Shown here: piece by piece, positions 46,508-53,377 of the stretch
How the letters are laid out: the number at the start of each line of letters is the position of its first letter
Numbering within the stretch: position 1 is the first letter of the stretch
Assembly: GCF_001570525.1 (NCBI RefSeq)
Contig: NZ_BBXC01000031.1
Span: 1 to 64,000 of the forward strand
Length of the DNA: 64,000 nucleotides
From: Herbidospora sakaeratensis
GTDB taxonomy: Bacteria; Actinomycetota; Actinomycetes; Streptosporangiales; Streptosporangiaceae
Direction of reading: 5' to 3'
The notes under the pieces: generated by a model
What the model was told of the DNA's origin: nothing
The model's input: only the letters and a program-made list of their open reading frames with translations
The model's database searches: none
Program-made: the position numbers and the translations under genes

Positions 46508-47203
46508 CTACGCCGTGGCACGGCGGATGAGCCTGTACCCGCCGACCGCGAACGCGGCGGCCACCAGGACCGGCCAGCCGGCGAGCAGCGCCGTGGGGGA
46601 CTGGTCGAGCAACCAGCGGCCGATCGCGTGCCATTGCCGGGTCCACGTGATCAGCGTGGCGGCCAGCCCGAGCGCTGTGAACGTCAGGGTGAGGCTGGCG
46701 AGGACGCCGGTGGTGCCCCAGCGCAGGTACAACGTGCCGAGCAGGATCCCGAGGTGGGTCAGGACCAGCATGGGTACCGCGTACCCGAGCAGGAGCAGCA
46801 CCGGGTTGGCGTCATCCATGAACGGCAGGCCGAAGAAGCGCATCCCCCACCCCCAGTAGCCGGTGGCCTGTTCCACGGCGCGCAGCAGGCAGAGCACCAG
46901 CGCGTAGAGCACCGACTGGACGACCGCGAGCAGCGACCAGGCCAGGTAGAACTCCCGGCGGGTCACGCTCATGCCCAGCGCGTACGGGAAGATCTGGGTG
47001 ACCGAGACGGTGGCCATCCCGATCACGCCGCCGCACAGGCTGACCACGCCGCCGGTGGTCGTCACACCGTCGCCCGGGTCGTAGTTCGCCATGACGCTCA
47101 GCAGGTTGATGCCGAACGCGACGGCTGTGATGCTCCACGTCCAGCCCACGATCTGCGGCCAGGCCGGCATCTGGAGACGGGCCACCTGACGGATGCGGTT
47201 CAT
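46508..47203 (-). CDS. ABC transporter permease of YtrA-type operon
   Basis: ATG 47203 overlaps the ATPase stop by four bases, giving 231 residues with six membrane segments. Examples are IVGWTWSITAVAFGINLLSVM, VVSLCGGVIGMATVSVTQIF, LAWSLLAVVQSVLYALVLCLL and LLLLGYAVPMLVLTHLGILLGTLYL. It is an ABC-2-like permease that forms an exporter with the upstream ATPase. GntR-ABC units of this kind are often induced by wall-active antibiotics; the substrate here is unknown. Confidence 0.85.
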   Translation of the reverse strand: MNRIRQVARLQMPAWPQIVGWTWSITAVAFGINLLSVMANYDPGDGVTTTGGVVSLCGGVIGMATVSVTQIFPYALGMSVTRREFYLAWSLLAVVQSVLYALVLCLLRAVEQATGYWGWGMRFFGLPFMDDANPVLLLLGYAVPMLVLTHLGILLGTLYLRWGTTGVLASLTLTFTALGLAATLITWTRQWHAIGRWLLDQSPTALLAGWPVLVAAAFAVGGYRLIRRATA

Positions 47204-48105
47204 CGGGCGGCCTCCCGGTCCGCCGGCGCCGTCGTCGTCGGCGGTACGGTCAGGCGGACCACGAGTTGCTGCAGCGACAGCGGCTCCAGCTCGACGTTCA
47301 GCGTCTGCGCGAGCGCCTTCGCGTGCGGTCCCAGCCCATCGAGGACGGTCGCCCGGATCAGGCCGCTCAACCGCTCGCGGTGCAACTCGGTGCGTCCGGC
47401 GGCGAACCCGTCCACGGCCTCCGCCCGTCCGGTGGCCGCCACCGCTCGCCCGCGCAGGTCGTCGGCGTCCTCGTCGAGCAGCAGCCGGCCACGGTCGAGG
47501 AGCAGCACCCGCTCGACCAGATCGCTCACCTCGTCGATGAGATGGGTGGACAGCACCACGGTGCGGGGATGCTCGGCGTAGTCGGCGAGCAGGCGGTCGT
47601 AGAAAAGCTGCCGGGCGGCCGGGTCGAGCCCGAGGTACGGCTCGTCGAAGAACGTCAGGGGCGCCCGCGCGGCCAGCCCTACGGTCACGCCGAGGGCCGA
47701 CAGCATGCCCCGCGAGAGCCTGCGGACCAGCCGCCCGGCCGGTAGCTGGAAGTCCGCGGCGAGGCTGTGCGCGAACGTGTCGTCCCAGTTCGCGAACAGC
47801 CGGCGTGCGGTGCGAAAGACGTGGCGCACGGTGTAGACGTGGGGGTAGCGCTGGCTCTCCCGGACGAAACACACCTTCGACAGGACGGCCGGGTTCTCCA
47901 CCGGTGGCGCGTCGAAGACCGACACCTTCCCCGACGACGCGAACGCCTGCCCGGTGAGGATCTGCATCAGGGTGGTCTTGCCCGCCCCGTTGCGCCCGAG
48001 CAGGCCGTAGATCGTGTGCTCGGCCAGCTCGAAGCTCACGTCGTCGAGCGCCGTGACGTCACCAAAGCGCTTGGTCAGCCCGTGTGCGGTTGCCACCGCC
48101 GTCAT
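47200..48105 (-). CDS. ABC transporter ATP-binding protein of YtrA-type operon
   Basis: The 301-residue ATPase has Walker A (LLGRNGAGKTTLMQILTGQ), a variant signature (RRLSRGMLSALGVTVGLAA), Walker B (PLTFFDEPYLGLDP) and switch His (VVLSTHLIDE). A C-terminal extension (LLDEDADDLRGRAVAATGRAEAV...) is typical of YtrB/EcsA-like ATPases. It overlaps the GntR gene by four bases upstream and the permease by four downstream, so all three are co-translated. Confidence 0.92.
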   Translation of the reverse strand: MTAVATAHGLTKRFGDVTALDDVSFELAEHTIYGLLGRNGAGKTTLMQILTGQAFASSGKVSVFDAPPVENPAVLSKVCFVRESQRYPHVYTVRHVFRTARRLFANWDDTFAHSLAADFQLPAGRLVRRLSRGMLSALGVTVGLAARAPLTFFDEPYLGLDPAARQLFYDRLLADYAEHPRTVVLSTHLIDEVSDLVERVLLLDRGRLLLDEDADDLRGRAVAATGRAEAVDGFAAGRTELHRERLSGLIRATVLDGLGPHAKALAQTLNVELEPLSLQQLVVRLTVPPTTTAPADREAAR

Positions 48106-48476
48106 CCCAGGTCCCTTCCGACAACCGCACCGGATGAGTCGATCATCTTCATCAGCTCGTCGTGGCCGATGCCGAGCTTGCGGGCCTCGGCGAGCAGGGG
48201 TTCCACGTACTGTTCGGTGAACCGTTCCCGTCGCCGCTCGCGCAGCCTGGCCCGGGCGCCCTCGGCGACGAACATGCCGATGCCGCGCCGCTTGTAGAGC
48301 GTTCCCTCCGACACGAGTTGGTTGACGCCCTTGGCCGCGGTGGCCGGGTTGATCCGGTGAAAGGCGGCAAGCTCGTTGGTGGACGGGACTTGGGCCTCCT
48401 CCACCAGCGACCCGTCGATGATGGAGTTCTCGATCAGCTCGGCGATCTGAAGGAAGATCGGTCGGTCATCGTCCAT
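48102..48476 (-). CDS. GntR-family regulator, YtrA subfamily
   Basis: The 124-residue regulator has the GntR winged helix (IFLQIAELIENSIIDGSLVEEAQVPSTNELAAFHRINPATAAKGVNQLVSEGTLYKRRGIGMFV) and only a short two-helix C-terminus. That is the mark of the YtrA subfamily. Such regulators repress their own operon with the ABC genes. A near-perfect dyad lies 22 bp upstream of the start. It overlaps the ATPase gene. Confidence 0.93.
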   Translation of the reverse strand: MDDDRPIFLQIAELIENSIIDGSLVEEAQVPSTNELAAFHRINPATAAKGVNQLVSEGTLYKRRGIGMFVAEGARARLRERRRERFTEQYVEPLLAEARKLGIGHDELMKMIDSSGAVVGRDLG

Positions 48477-48497
48477 CGTTGGCTTAGCCGCCCAACT

Positions 48498-48521
48498 GGT
48501 TAGCTACATGTGTAACTAACC
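48498..48521. promoter_or_regulatory. Operator dyad of the YtrA-type operon
   Basis: GGTTAGCTA and TAACTAACC are inverted arms (8 of 9 pairs) around CATGTG, 22 bp before the regulator start. The position and symmetry fit a YtrA-type GntR operator. Confidence 0.65.
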
Positions 48522-48539
48522 ATGCAACCGCGCGCCGCG

Positions 48540-48590
48540 GCTGTCAAGCACACGCAGCTCCTTGTACGACTTCTCCAGACTGAGACAATC
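48540..48590 (-). pseudogene. Remnant of an ABC ATPase N-terminus
   Basis: The minus-strand translation LEKSYKELRVLDS matches LEKSYKDLKVLKG near the start of the ATPase at 51.2-52.0 kb. 23 of 24 bases are identical between 48555-48578 and 51952-51975. Nothing else of the gene remains. Confidence 0.55.
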
Positions 48591-49385
48591 ACGAAGCGTT
48601 ACCCCTACGGATACGACTCCCTCTGCCGGCCGTCCGGGCGGACCTCCGGCCGGTCACCAGGCCGGTCTCGGCACCGACTCGGGCCGGGCCGAGCGGGGAC
48701 CCGTGGCGGGACCACCACGGACCGGTGCTGATCCGCGGGCTCGGCCTGGGCGAGGCGGGTGAGGAACAAGGCGGGCGAGGAACACGGCATCGCCCTCACC
48801 ACCGGCCCGCGGGAAGCGCCGCGGCTGCGGCTCCGGCGCCACCGCGCTGACGGCCACCTGGCTACGCAGGCGTGTGACAGCTGCGGGTGCCTGGCGGTGA
48901 GCATCGACGCTCCGGCTCCCGGCGGGCAATCTTCACGATGGGCCTGGCCGGTGAACGCGAACGGCCCCGACACCGTGAAGGTGGCGGGGCCGCTGCGAGA
49001 CGTAGCCTCTACTTACGCGATCACCGGACCGACCAGCACGAGCACACGAGAACGAGATGCCGCCACGAGATCGACGAGATCGACAAGGTCAGCGAGATCG
49101 GCGAGGTGCTCGATCCCGTGCACCGTCCGGCGGCGCTGAGGAGGTGGTGGCGGATCTCGGCGTGCCCTCGATGCTCCCTGAAACGGGACGAACACGCATC
49201 GATTGGGCCTGCATCATCGGTTGTCGGCCGCTTGTGGGGTCGGCGCGTTCCTGATCACGATTTGCGCGCATGTGCTGCCGGTATGTGCGGTAGCGGCGAC
49301 GATGAGCGGGTGGGGAGCGGGAGAGGCTGGCGAATCGCGGCCGGGGTGGCCGCGCTGATCGTGGTGGTGTCCGGTCATCGCCCAA
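48591..49385. other. Gene-free, decayed stretch
   Basis: About 800 bp with only short, mutually overlapping frames lacking family features. GATCGACGAGATCGACAAGG-type short repeats occur near 49070. A possible membrane helix (IAAGVAALIVVVSG) at about 49335-49375 directly precedes the NB-ARC/TPR remnant and may belong to it. Confidence 0.5.
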
Positions 49386-50160
49386 GTCTGGACGATCACC
49401 CGCAGCCGGATCGCCACCCAGAACCCGCTGGCCCCCCGGCTACTGGCCCTGCTGGCCTGCTACGCCCCCGACCAGCTGCCCATCACCGTCCTGCGTCATC
49501 TGCCCGACGCCTGCCCGACGCCGATGAACTCCAGATCGGCCAGGCGCTGGGGCTGCCGGCCTCCTACAGCATGATCACCATTAGCCCGGATAGCGGCACC
49601 GGCTCCGACGCCGTCAGCGTCCATCGCCTGGTCCAGGCCGTTACCTTGAACGACCTCCCCCAACACGAGCGTCAGAGCGTCCGCGCCCTAGCCGCTGACC
49701 TGCTGACCGCCGAGCTGCCTGAGGATCCGAACGTGATCGGCAGGTGGCCGGCCTACCGGCGGCTGCTGGCCCACGCCCGCGCGGCCCTGCCCCCGCGATC
49801 GCCGGTGATGTACCAGGTGATCGACTACCTCAACGCCAGCGGGGACTACGCCCCGCCAAAACCCTGCGACACCAGCGCTACCAGGCCCAGCTCGACCACC
49901 ACGGCCCCGAACACCCCAACACCCTGACCGCCCAAGCCGACCTGGCCTTTTACACCGGGATGGCGGGGGACGCGGCCGGGGCGCGGGATCAGTTCGCCGC
50001 GCTGCTGCCCATCCGCGAACGCGTCCAGGGCGCTGAACACCCCGACACGCTGACCGACCGGGACAACCTCGCCTACTGGGCCCGCGTTGCCGGGAAACGG
50101 GCGCCGACGGCCGATCCCGAGACGACGCGGGAGTGTCCACCGAAATTCGGTCACTGCGGC
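49386..50160 (+). pseudogene. Frameshifted NB-ARC/tetratricopeptide-repeat protein remnant
   Basis: Three consecutive frames carry one protein. Frame 3 from 49389 has WTITRSRIATQNPLAPRLLA and LLACYAPDQLPITVLRHLPD. Frame 2, from about 49510, has ADELQIGQALGLPASYSMI...AVSVHRLVQAVTLNDLP and LLAHARAALPPRS. Frame 1, from about 49850, has LRHQRYQAQLDHHGPEHPNTLTAQADLAFYTGMAGDAAGARDQFAALLPIRERVQGAEHPDTLTDRDNLAYW. The GPEHPNTL and GAEHPDTL motifs are typical TPR_10/12 units of actinobacterial STAND proteins. At least two frameshifts and a missing NTPase N-terminus make it non-functional. Confidence 0.8.
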
Positions 50161-50391
50161 ATGAGTCGGGCCTACATGATCAGGTTTATGCAGGAAGATG
50201 ATCAGTGACTGAGGGGCGCTTTCGTTCGGCGCGGAACCGGACAGGGCGGTGGCGAGCTCGGCCCTCAGCTGGTCGTGGCCGTTCCGTGAGAGGCCGGACG
50301 ATGGTCAAAGAAGGTGGACGTCACCGACAAGCGTTTGCCCTGCTCAGGCGCTTGATCGAAACTTCTTGCCTGGTAGCCGGTTCCCAGCGAG

Positions 50392-50442
50392 AAGATCACC
50401 CAGATCCAGCGCATGGTGATGGCCCGGCAGTTGCTCAAGTAG
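50392..50442 (+). repeat. Acyl-CoA dehydrogenase 3' end, distal copy (putative attachment-site repeat)
   Basis: It encodes [16 protein letters not shown] and a stop, in frame with the gene's tail. It matches 43389-43460 except for a 21-bp in-frame deletion between two CCAGATC repeats and two substitutions (GCGCGTCAG versus GCCCGGCAG). It marks the far edge of the 43.5-50.4 kb accessory region. Confidence 0.75.
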
Positions 50443-50464
50443 GGCGTGGAGGGCGCGATCCTGT

Positions 50465-50484
50465 CGTCCTGGGCGCCCAGGACG
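50465..50484. terminator. Perfect 20-bp palindrome past the ABC permease stop
   Basis: CGTCCTGGGC and GCCCAGGACG are contiguous arms 17 bp downstream of the minus-strand permease stop and 23 bp downstream of the duplicated dehydrogenase tail. It is probably the ancestral bidirectional terminator. Confidence 0.6.
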
Positions 50485-50500
50485 ATGGGTCGTGTGCCGG

Positions 50501-51247
50501 CTAGGAGATCTTGCGGCGGTAGGTCGACATCGCGAAGAAGTACGTCACCACCAGGATCCCGACGCACCAGGCCAGGGCGATCCAGATGTCGTCGCCGACC
50601 GGCTGTTCGGTGAACAGGTTGCGGAGGGCGTTGGCGATAGAGGTCACCGGCTGGTTCTCGGCGAAGGCGCGGACCGGGCCGGGCATGCTGTCGGTCGGCA
50701 CGAAGGCCGAGCTGATGAACGGCAGGAAGATGAGCGGGTAGGAGAAGGCGCTCGCGCCGTCGATGGTCTTGGCGGTGAGGCCGGGGATGACGGCGAGCCA
50801 GGTCAGCGCGAGGGTGAACAGGATCAGGATGCCGGCGACGGCGAGCCACGACGCCAGTCCGGCCGACGAGCGGAAGCCCATGAGCAGGGCGACCAGCACG
50901 ACGACCACGAGCGAGATCATGTTGGCGACGAGCGAGGTCAGCACGTGGGCCCACAACACCGACGAGCGGGCGATCGGCATCGACTGGAAACGTTCGAAGA
51001 TGCCGTTCTGCATGTCCATGAACAGGCGGAACGCGGTGTAGGCGATGCCGGAGGCGACCGTGATGAGCAGGATGCCGGGCAGCAGGTAGTTCACGTAGGA
51101 CGCGGATCCGGTCTGGATCGCGCCGCCCAGGACGTACACGAACAACAACATGAACATGACCGGGGTGACGCAGGTCGTGATGATCGTGTCGGGGCTGCGG
51201 CTGATGTGGCGTAGAGAACGGCCCGTCAGGGTGAAGATGTCGGTCAT
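50501..51247 (-). CDS. ABC-2 permease (DrrB-like)
   Basis: ATG 51247 overlaps the ATPase stop by four bases and gives 248 residues. Six membrane segments are present: TIITTCVTPVMFMLLFVYVLGGAI, YLLPGILLITVASGIAYTAF, VLTSLVANMISLVVVVLVALLMGF, WLAVAGILILFTLALTWLAVI, YPLIFLPFISSAFVP and IALAWCVGILVVTYFFAM. The sequence is of the DrrB daunorubicin-exporter type. It exports an unknown compound with the ATPase upstream, under a PadR regulator. Confidence 0.93.
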   Translation of the reverse strand: MTDIFTLTGRSLRHISRSPDTIITTCVTPVMFMLLFVYVLGGAIQTGSASYVNYLLPGILLITVASGIAYTAFRLFMDMQNGIFERFQSMPIARSSVLWAHVLTSLVANMISLVVVVLVALLMGFRSSAGLASWLAVAGILILFTLALTWLAVIPGLTAKTIDGASAFSYPLIFLPFISSAFVPTDSMPGPVRAFAENQPVTSIANALRNLFTEQPVGDDIWIALAWCVGILVVTYFFAMSTYRRKIS

Positions 51248-52002
51248 TTCTGGTCCTTCGTGCCTACGAGGGTGAGGAAGACGTCTTCGAGAGTGGGCTG
51301 CTTCTCCACGTATTCGACCTTGGCGGGCGGGAGCAGCTGCTTGAGCTCGGCGAGGGTGCCGGTCACGATGATCTTTCCTTCGTGGAGGATGGCGATGCGG
51401 TCGGCGAGTTGCTCGGCCTCGTCGAGGTACTGCGTCGTGAGCAGGACCGTCGTGCCCTGGGCGGCGAGTTCCCTGACGGCGGCCCACACCTCGATGCGCG
51501 CCTGCGGGTCGAGGCCGGTGGTGGGCTCGTCGAGGAAGATGATCGGCGGGCTGCCGATGAGGCTCATCGCGATGTCGAGGCGGCGGCGCATGCCGCCCGA
51601 ATAGGTGGCCACCTTCCGGCCGCCCGCGTCGGTCAGCGAGAACCGTGCCAGCAGGTCGTCGGCGATCGTGCCGGCGTCTTTGAGGTGGCGCAGTCTGGCG
51701 ACCAGGACGAGGTTCTCCCGTCCGGTGAGGATCTCGTCGACGGCCGCGAACTGGCCGGTGAGGCTGATGGAGTTCCGCACGTCGGCCGGCTGCCTGGCGA
51801 CGTCGAAGCCGTTGACGCCGGCGCTGCCCGCGTCGGCCCTGAGCAGGGTGGACAGGATCTTCACGACCGTGGTCTTGCCGGCGCCGTTCGAGCCGAGCAG
51901 GGCGAAGATGCTGCCCGGCGCCACCTCGAAGTCGACGCCCTTCAGAACCTTCAGGTCCTTGTACGACTTCTCCAGGCCACGAACCTGGATCGCCTGACTC
52001 AT
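51244..52002 (-). CDS. ABC transporter ATPase (DrrA-like)
   Basis: ATG 52002 overlaps the DUF1048 stop and gives 252 residues. Motifs: LEKSYKDLKVLKGVDFEVAPG, Walker A LLGSNGAGKTTVVKILSTLL, signature ATYSGGMRRRLDIAMSLI, Walker B PIIFLDEPTTGLDPQ and switch LLTTQYLDEAEQLADRI. The C-terminal piece (VEYVEKQPTLEDVFLTLVG) is characteristic of DrrA. Its N-terminal coding sequence has a small decayed copy at 48.55 kb. Confidence 0.94.
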   Translation of the reverse strand: MSQAIQVRGLEKSYKDLKVLKGVDFEVAPGSIFALLGSNGAGKTTVVKILSTLLRADAGSAGVNGFDVARQPADVRNSISLTGQFAAVDEILTGRENLVLVARLRHLKDAGTIADDLLARFSLTDAGGRKVATYSGGMRRRLDIAMSLIGSPPIIFLDEPTTGLDPQARIEVWAAVRELAAQGTTVLLTTQYLDEAEQLADRIAILHEGKIIVTGTLAELKQLLPPAKVEYVEKQPTLEDVFLTLVGTKDQK

Positions 52003-52403
52003 CGGCTGGTCCCTTCTTCTTCTCCGGCCGCCCGGGCGACCGCGTTGGTGAACCGGTTGCGCTCGCGTCCCATCCATCTGCCGATCGGGTAGTTCTGGAT
52101 GAACGTCTCGACGAACTCGATGGGGTCGTCCCCGAAGATGTCGCGGATCGGCGTCCGGTCGGCGGCGCTCTGCTCGGCCAGGTCGGCGAGGTCCTCGTAC
52201 ATCTCCATCGCGCCGGGGCCGTCGGCCCGGCCGAAGAACATCAGGTAGCGCTCCATCGCCTCGAAGGCGGTGCGGTAGTCGTCGGGGAGCTTCGCGATTC
52301 GTGCCTTGTAGTGCCGGTAGCGCCTCTTGTCGTCGAACGATCCGGTGACCACCTCCAGGTACTTCAGGAAGCGGTTCTTGTCTTCGCCGGACTCTTCTGC
52401 CAT
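51999..52403 (-). CDS. DUF1048 family protein
   Basis: The 134-residue helical protein carries the DUF1048 pattern (KYLEVVTGSFDDKRRYRHYKARIAKLPDDYRTAFEAMERYLMFFG...FVETFIQNYPIGRWMGRERNRF). Genes of this family sit between PadR regulators and DrrAB-like exporters in many actinobacteria, exactly as here. The role is unknown, perhaps a co-regulator or adaptor. It starts two bases from the PadR stop and overlaps the ATPase start. Confidence 0.9.
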   Translation of the reverse strand: MAEESGEDKNRFLKYLEVVTGSFDDKRRYRHYKARIAKLPDDYRTAFEAMERYLMFFGRADGPGAMEMYEDLADLAEQSAADRTPIRDIFGDDPIEFVETFIQNYPIGRWMGRERNRFTNAVARAAGEEEGTSR

Positions 52404-52405
52404 GG

Positions 52406-52735
52406 CTAGTTGCCTCCTCTGTGGAGCTGTTCCAGTCGTTCGGAGAGGAAGCTCCAGGTCCTCCAGAACTCTTCGAGGTGGTCGCGTCCCTGTGTGTTGA
52501 GGGAGTAGACCTTGCGCGGGGGCCCCTTCTCGGAGGGGACCTTCTCGACGTCGACGAACCCGCGTTGCTCGATCCGGACGAGCAGGGCGTAGACGGTTCC
52601 TTCGGCGATGTCGGCGAAGCCCTGGTCGCGCAGCCAGGCGGTGATCTCGTAGCCGTACGCGGACCGCACGGCGAGGATCGCGAGCACGATGCCCTCCAGC
52701 GTTCCCTTGAGCATCTCCGTCATCTGCTTGCCCAT
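52406..52735 (-). CDS. PadR-family transcriptional regulator
   Basis: ATG 52735 (GTG 52741 is possible) gives 109 residues. The winged helix is clear: LKGTLEGIVLAILAVRSAYGYEITAWLRDQGFADIAEGTVYALLVRIEQRGFVDVEKVPSEKGPPRKVYSL. It ends in the dimerising helix FWRTWSFLSERLEQLHRG. It should repress the downstream DUF1048-ABC genes until a ligand binds. Repeats and dyads upstream are candidate operators. Confidence 0.94.
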   Translation of the reverse strand: MGKQMTEMLKGTLEGIVLAILAVRSAYGYEITAWLRDQGFADIAEGTVYALLVRIEQRGFVDVEKVPSEKGPPRKVYSLNTQGRDHLEEFWRTWSFLSERLEQLHRGGN

Positions 52736-52768
52736 GGACACCCCATCTGGCTATTCAGCGTCGCTAGC

Positions 52769-52801
52769 TACTGGTACAAAGTAACACTGACTACCGGTAC
52801 A
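52769..52801. promoter_or_regulatory. TACYGGTACA direct repeats before padR
   Basis: TACTGGTACA (52769-52778) and TACCGGTACA (52792-52801) are 23 bp apart, about two helical turns. They lie 34-66 bp upstream of the padR start. Each is itself near-palindromic. They are candidate PadR sites. Confidence 0.5.
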
Positions 52802-52826
52802 TAGCAATGCTGAATACCGCCGTCTT

Positions 52827-52852
52827 GGTATACGTATGAGCATACGTATACC
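52827..52852. promoter_or_regulatory. Perfect 26-bp inverted repeat
   Basis: Arms GGTATACGTATG and CATACGTATACC flank a 2-bp AG centre, in an AT-rich core within a GC-rich genome. It lies about 90 bp upstream of padR and 105 bp upstream of the small plus-strand gene. This is an operator for a dimeric regulator, of which PadR is the nearest candidate. Confidence 0.65.
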
Positions 52853-52956
52853 GGGGAATGGTTGACAAGAGACTCTCCGCCGACCCCGGAGTGAGGTGGG
52901 CTCGATCCGATGAGTAGTCTCTTGCGGATTCCCCGCCGGCTCGGAGGTCCCCACGA

Positions 52957-53199
52957 ATGACGAACGCGCCGAACGCCCTCTGCATCGGTGGGCCGTGCCA
53001 CGGAATGCTCACCCGTGTCGGGCAGCACATCGGCGTCGTCCACCTGCCGGCGGGAGAGCCCTACCGGATCACCAGACGGCGCAGTCACCACCCGTCGAGC
53101 GACATCCCGTTCGTCGTGCTGGAGTGGGCGGGGGGATCACGGGGGGATGAGCGAGAACCTGCGCGACTTGCTGCGATCCCTCCCGCTGTTCCCCGCTGA
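52957..53199 (+). CDS. Small hypothetical protein
   Basis: ATG 52957 is preceded by GGAGG with nine bases between. The 80-residue product (NAPNALCIGGPCHGMLTRVGQHIGVVHLP) has a CIGGPCHG motif and no recognised family. The C-terminal third overlaps a second short frame with its own G-rich start. It could be a genuine small gene or the surviving start of a larger one. Confidence 0.45.
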   Translation: MTNAPNALCIGGPCHGMLTRVGQHIGVVHLPAGEPYRITRRRSHHPSSDIPFVVLEWAGGSRGDEREPARLAAIPPAVPR

Positions 53200-53215
53200 C
53201 CTGCCAGCCGCCTGA
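53147..53215 (+). pseudogene. Possible N-terminal fragment of a pyridoxamine-phosphate-oxidase-like gene
   Basis: ATG 53147 directly after GGGGGG opens a 22-codon frame, MSENLRDLLRSLPLFPADLP, then a stop. LRxLLRSLPxFxxDLP resembles the start of some actinobacterial PNPOx-like oxidases. Nothing of the remaining protein follows. The assignment is weak. Confidence 0.3.
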
Positions 53216-53377
53216 CCGGGCAGGTGACGCGTGGCAGCGCACCCGTCTGTGGCCCTGGCGGGTTTCGTCGATGTGCCATCCGGTTGACATTCGAAACACC
53301 TCCTGACCCCCAGCCGTCACAACCCCGAAACGGGCATTTCATACGTTCGACGCGATCAGTCGTCGAGGGGGGACGCC

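Noticed and set aside
48759-49139. 126-codon plus-strand frame in the decayed stretch
   Set aside because: Composition changes along its length, there is no domain or start signal, and it overlaps other equally plausible frames.
50161-50391. Insertion-sequence remnant
   Set aside because: Short frames such as RHRQAFALLRRLIETSCLVAG are suggestive of nothing specific, and no terminal inverted repeats were found.
53216-53377. Molybdenum-cofactor or cobalamin riboswitch upstream of the nitrate reductase fusion
   Set aside because: I looked for the conserved loops and pairing of these classes and could not find them in the 160-bp leader.
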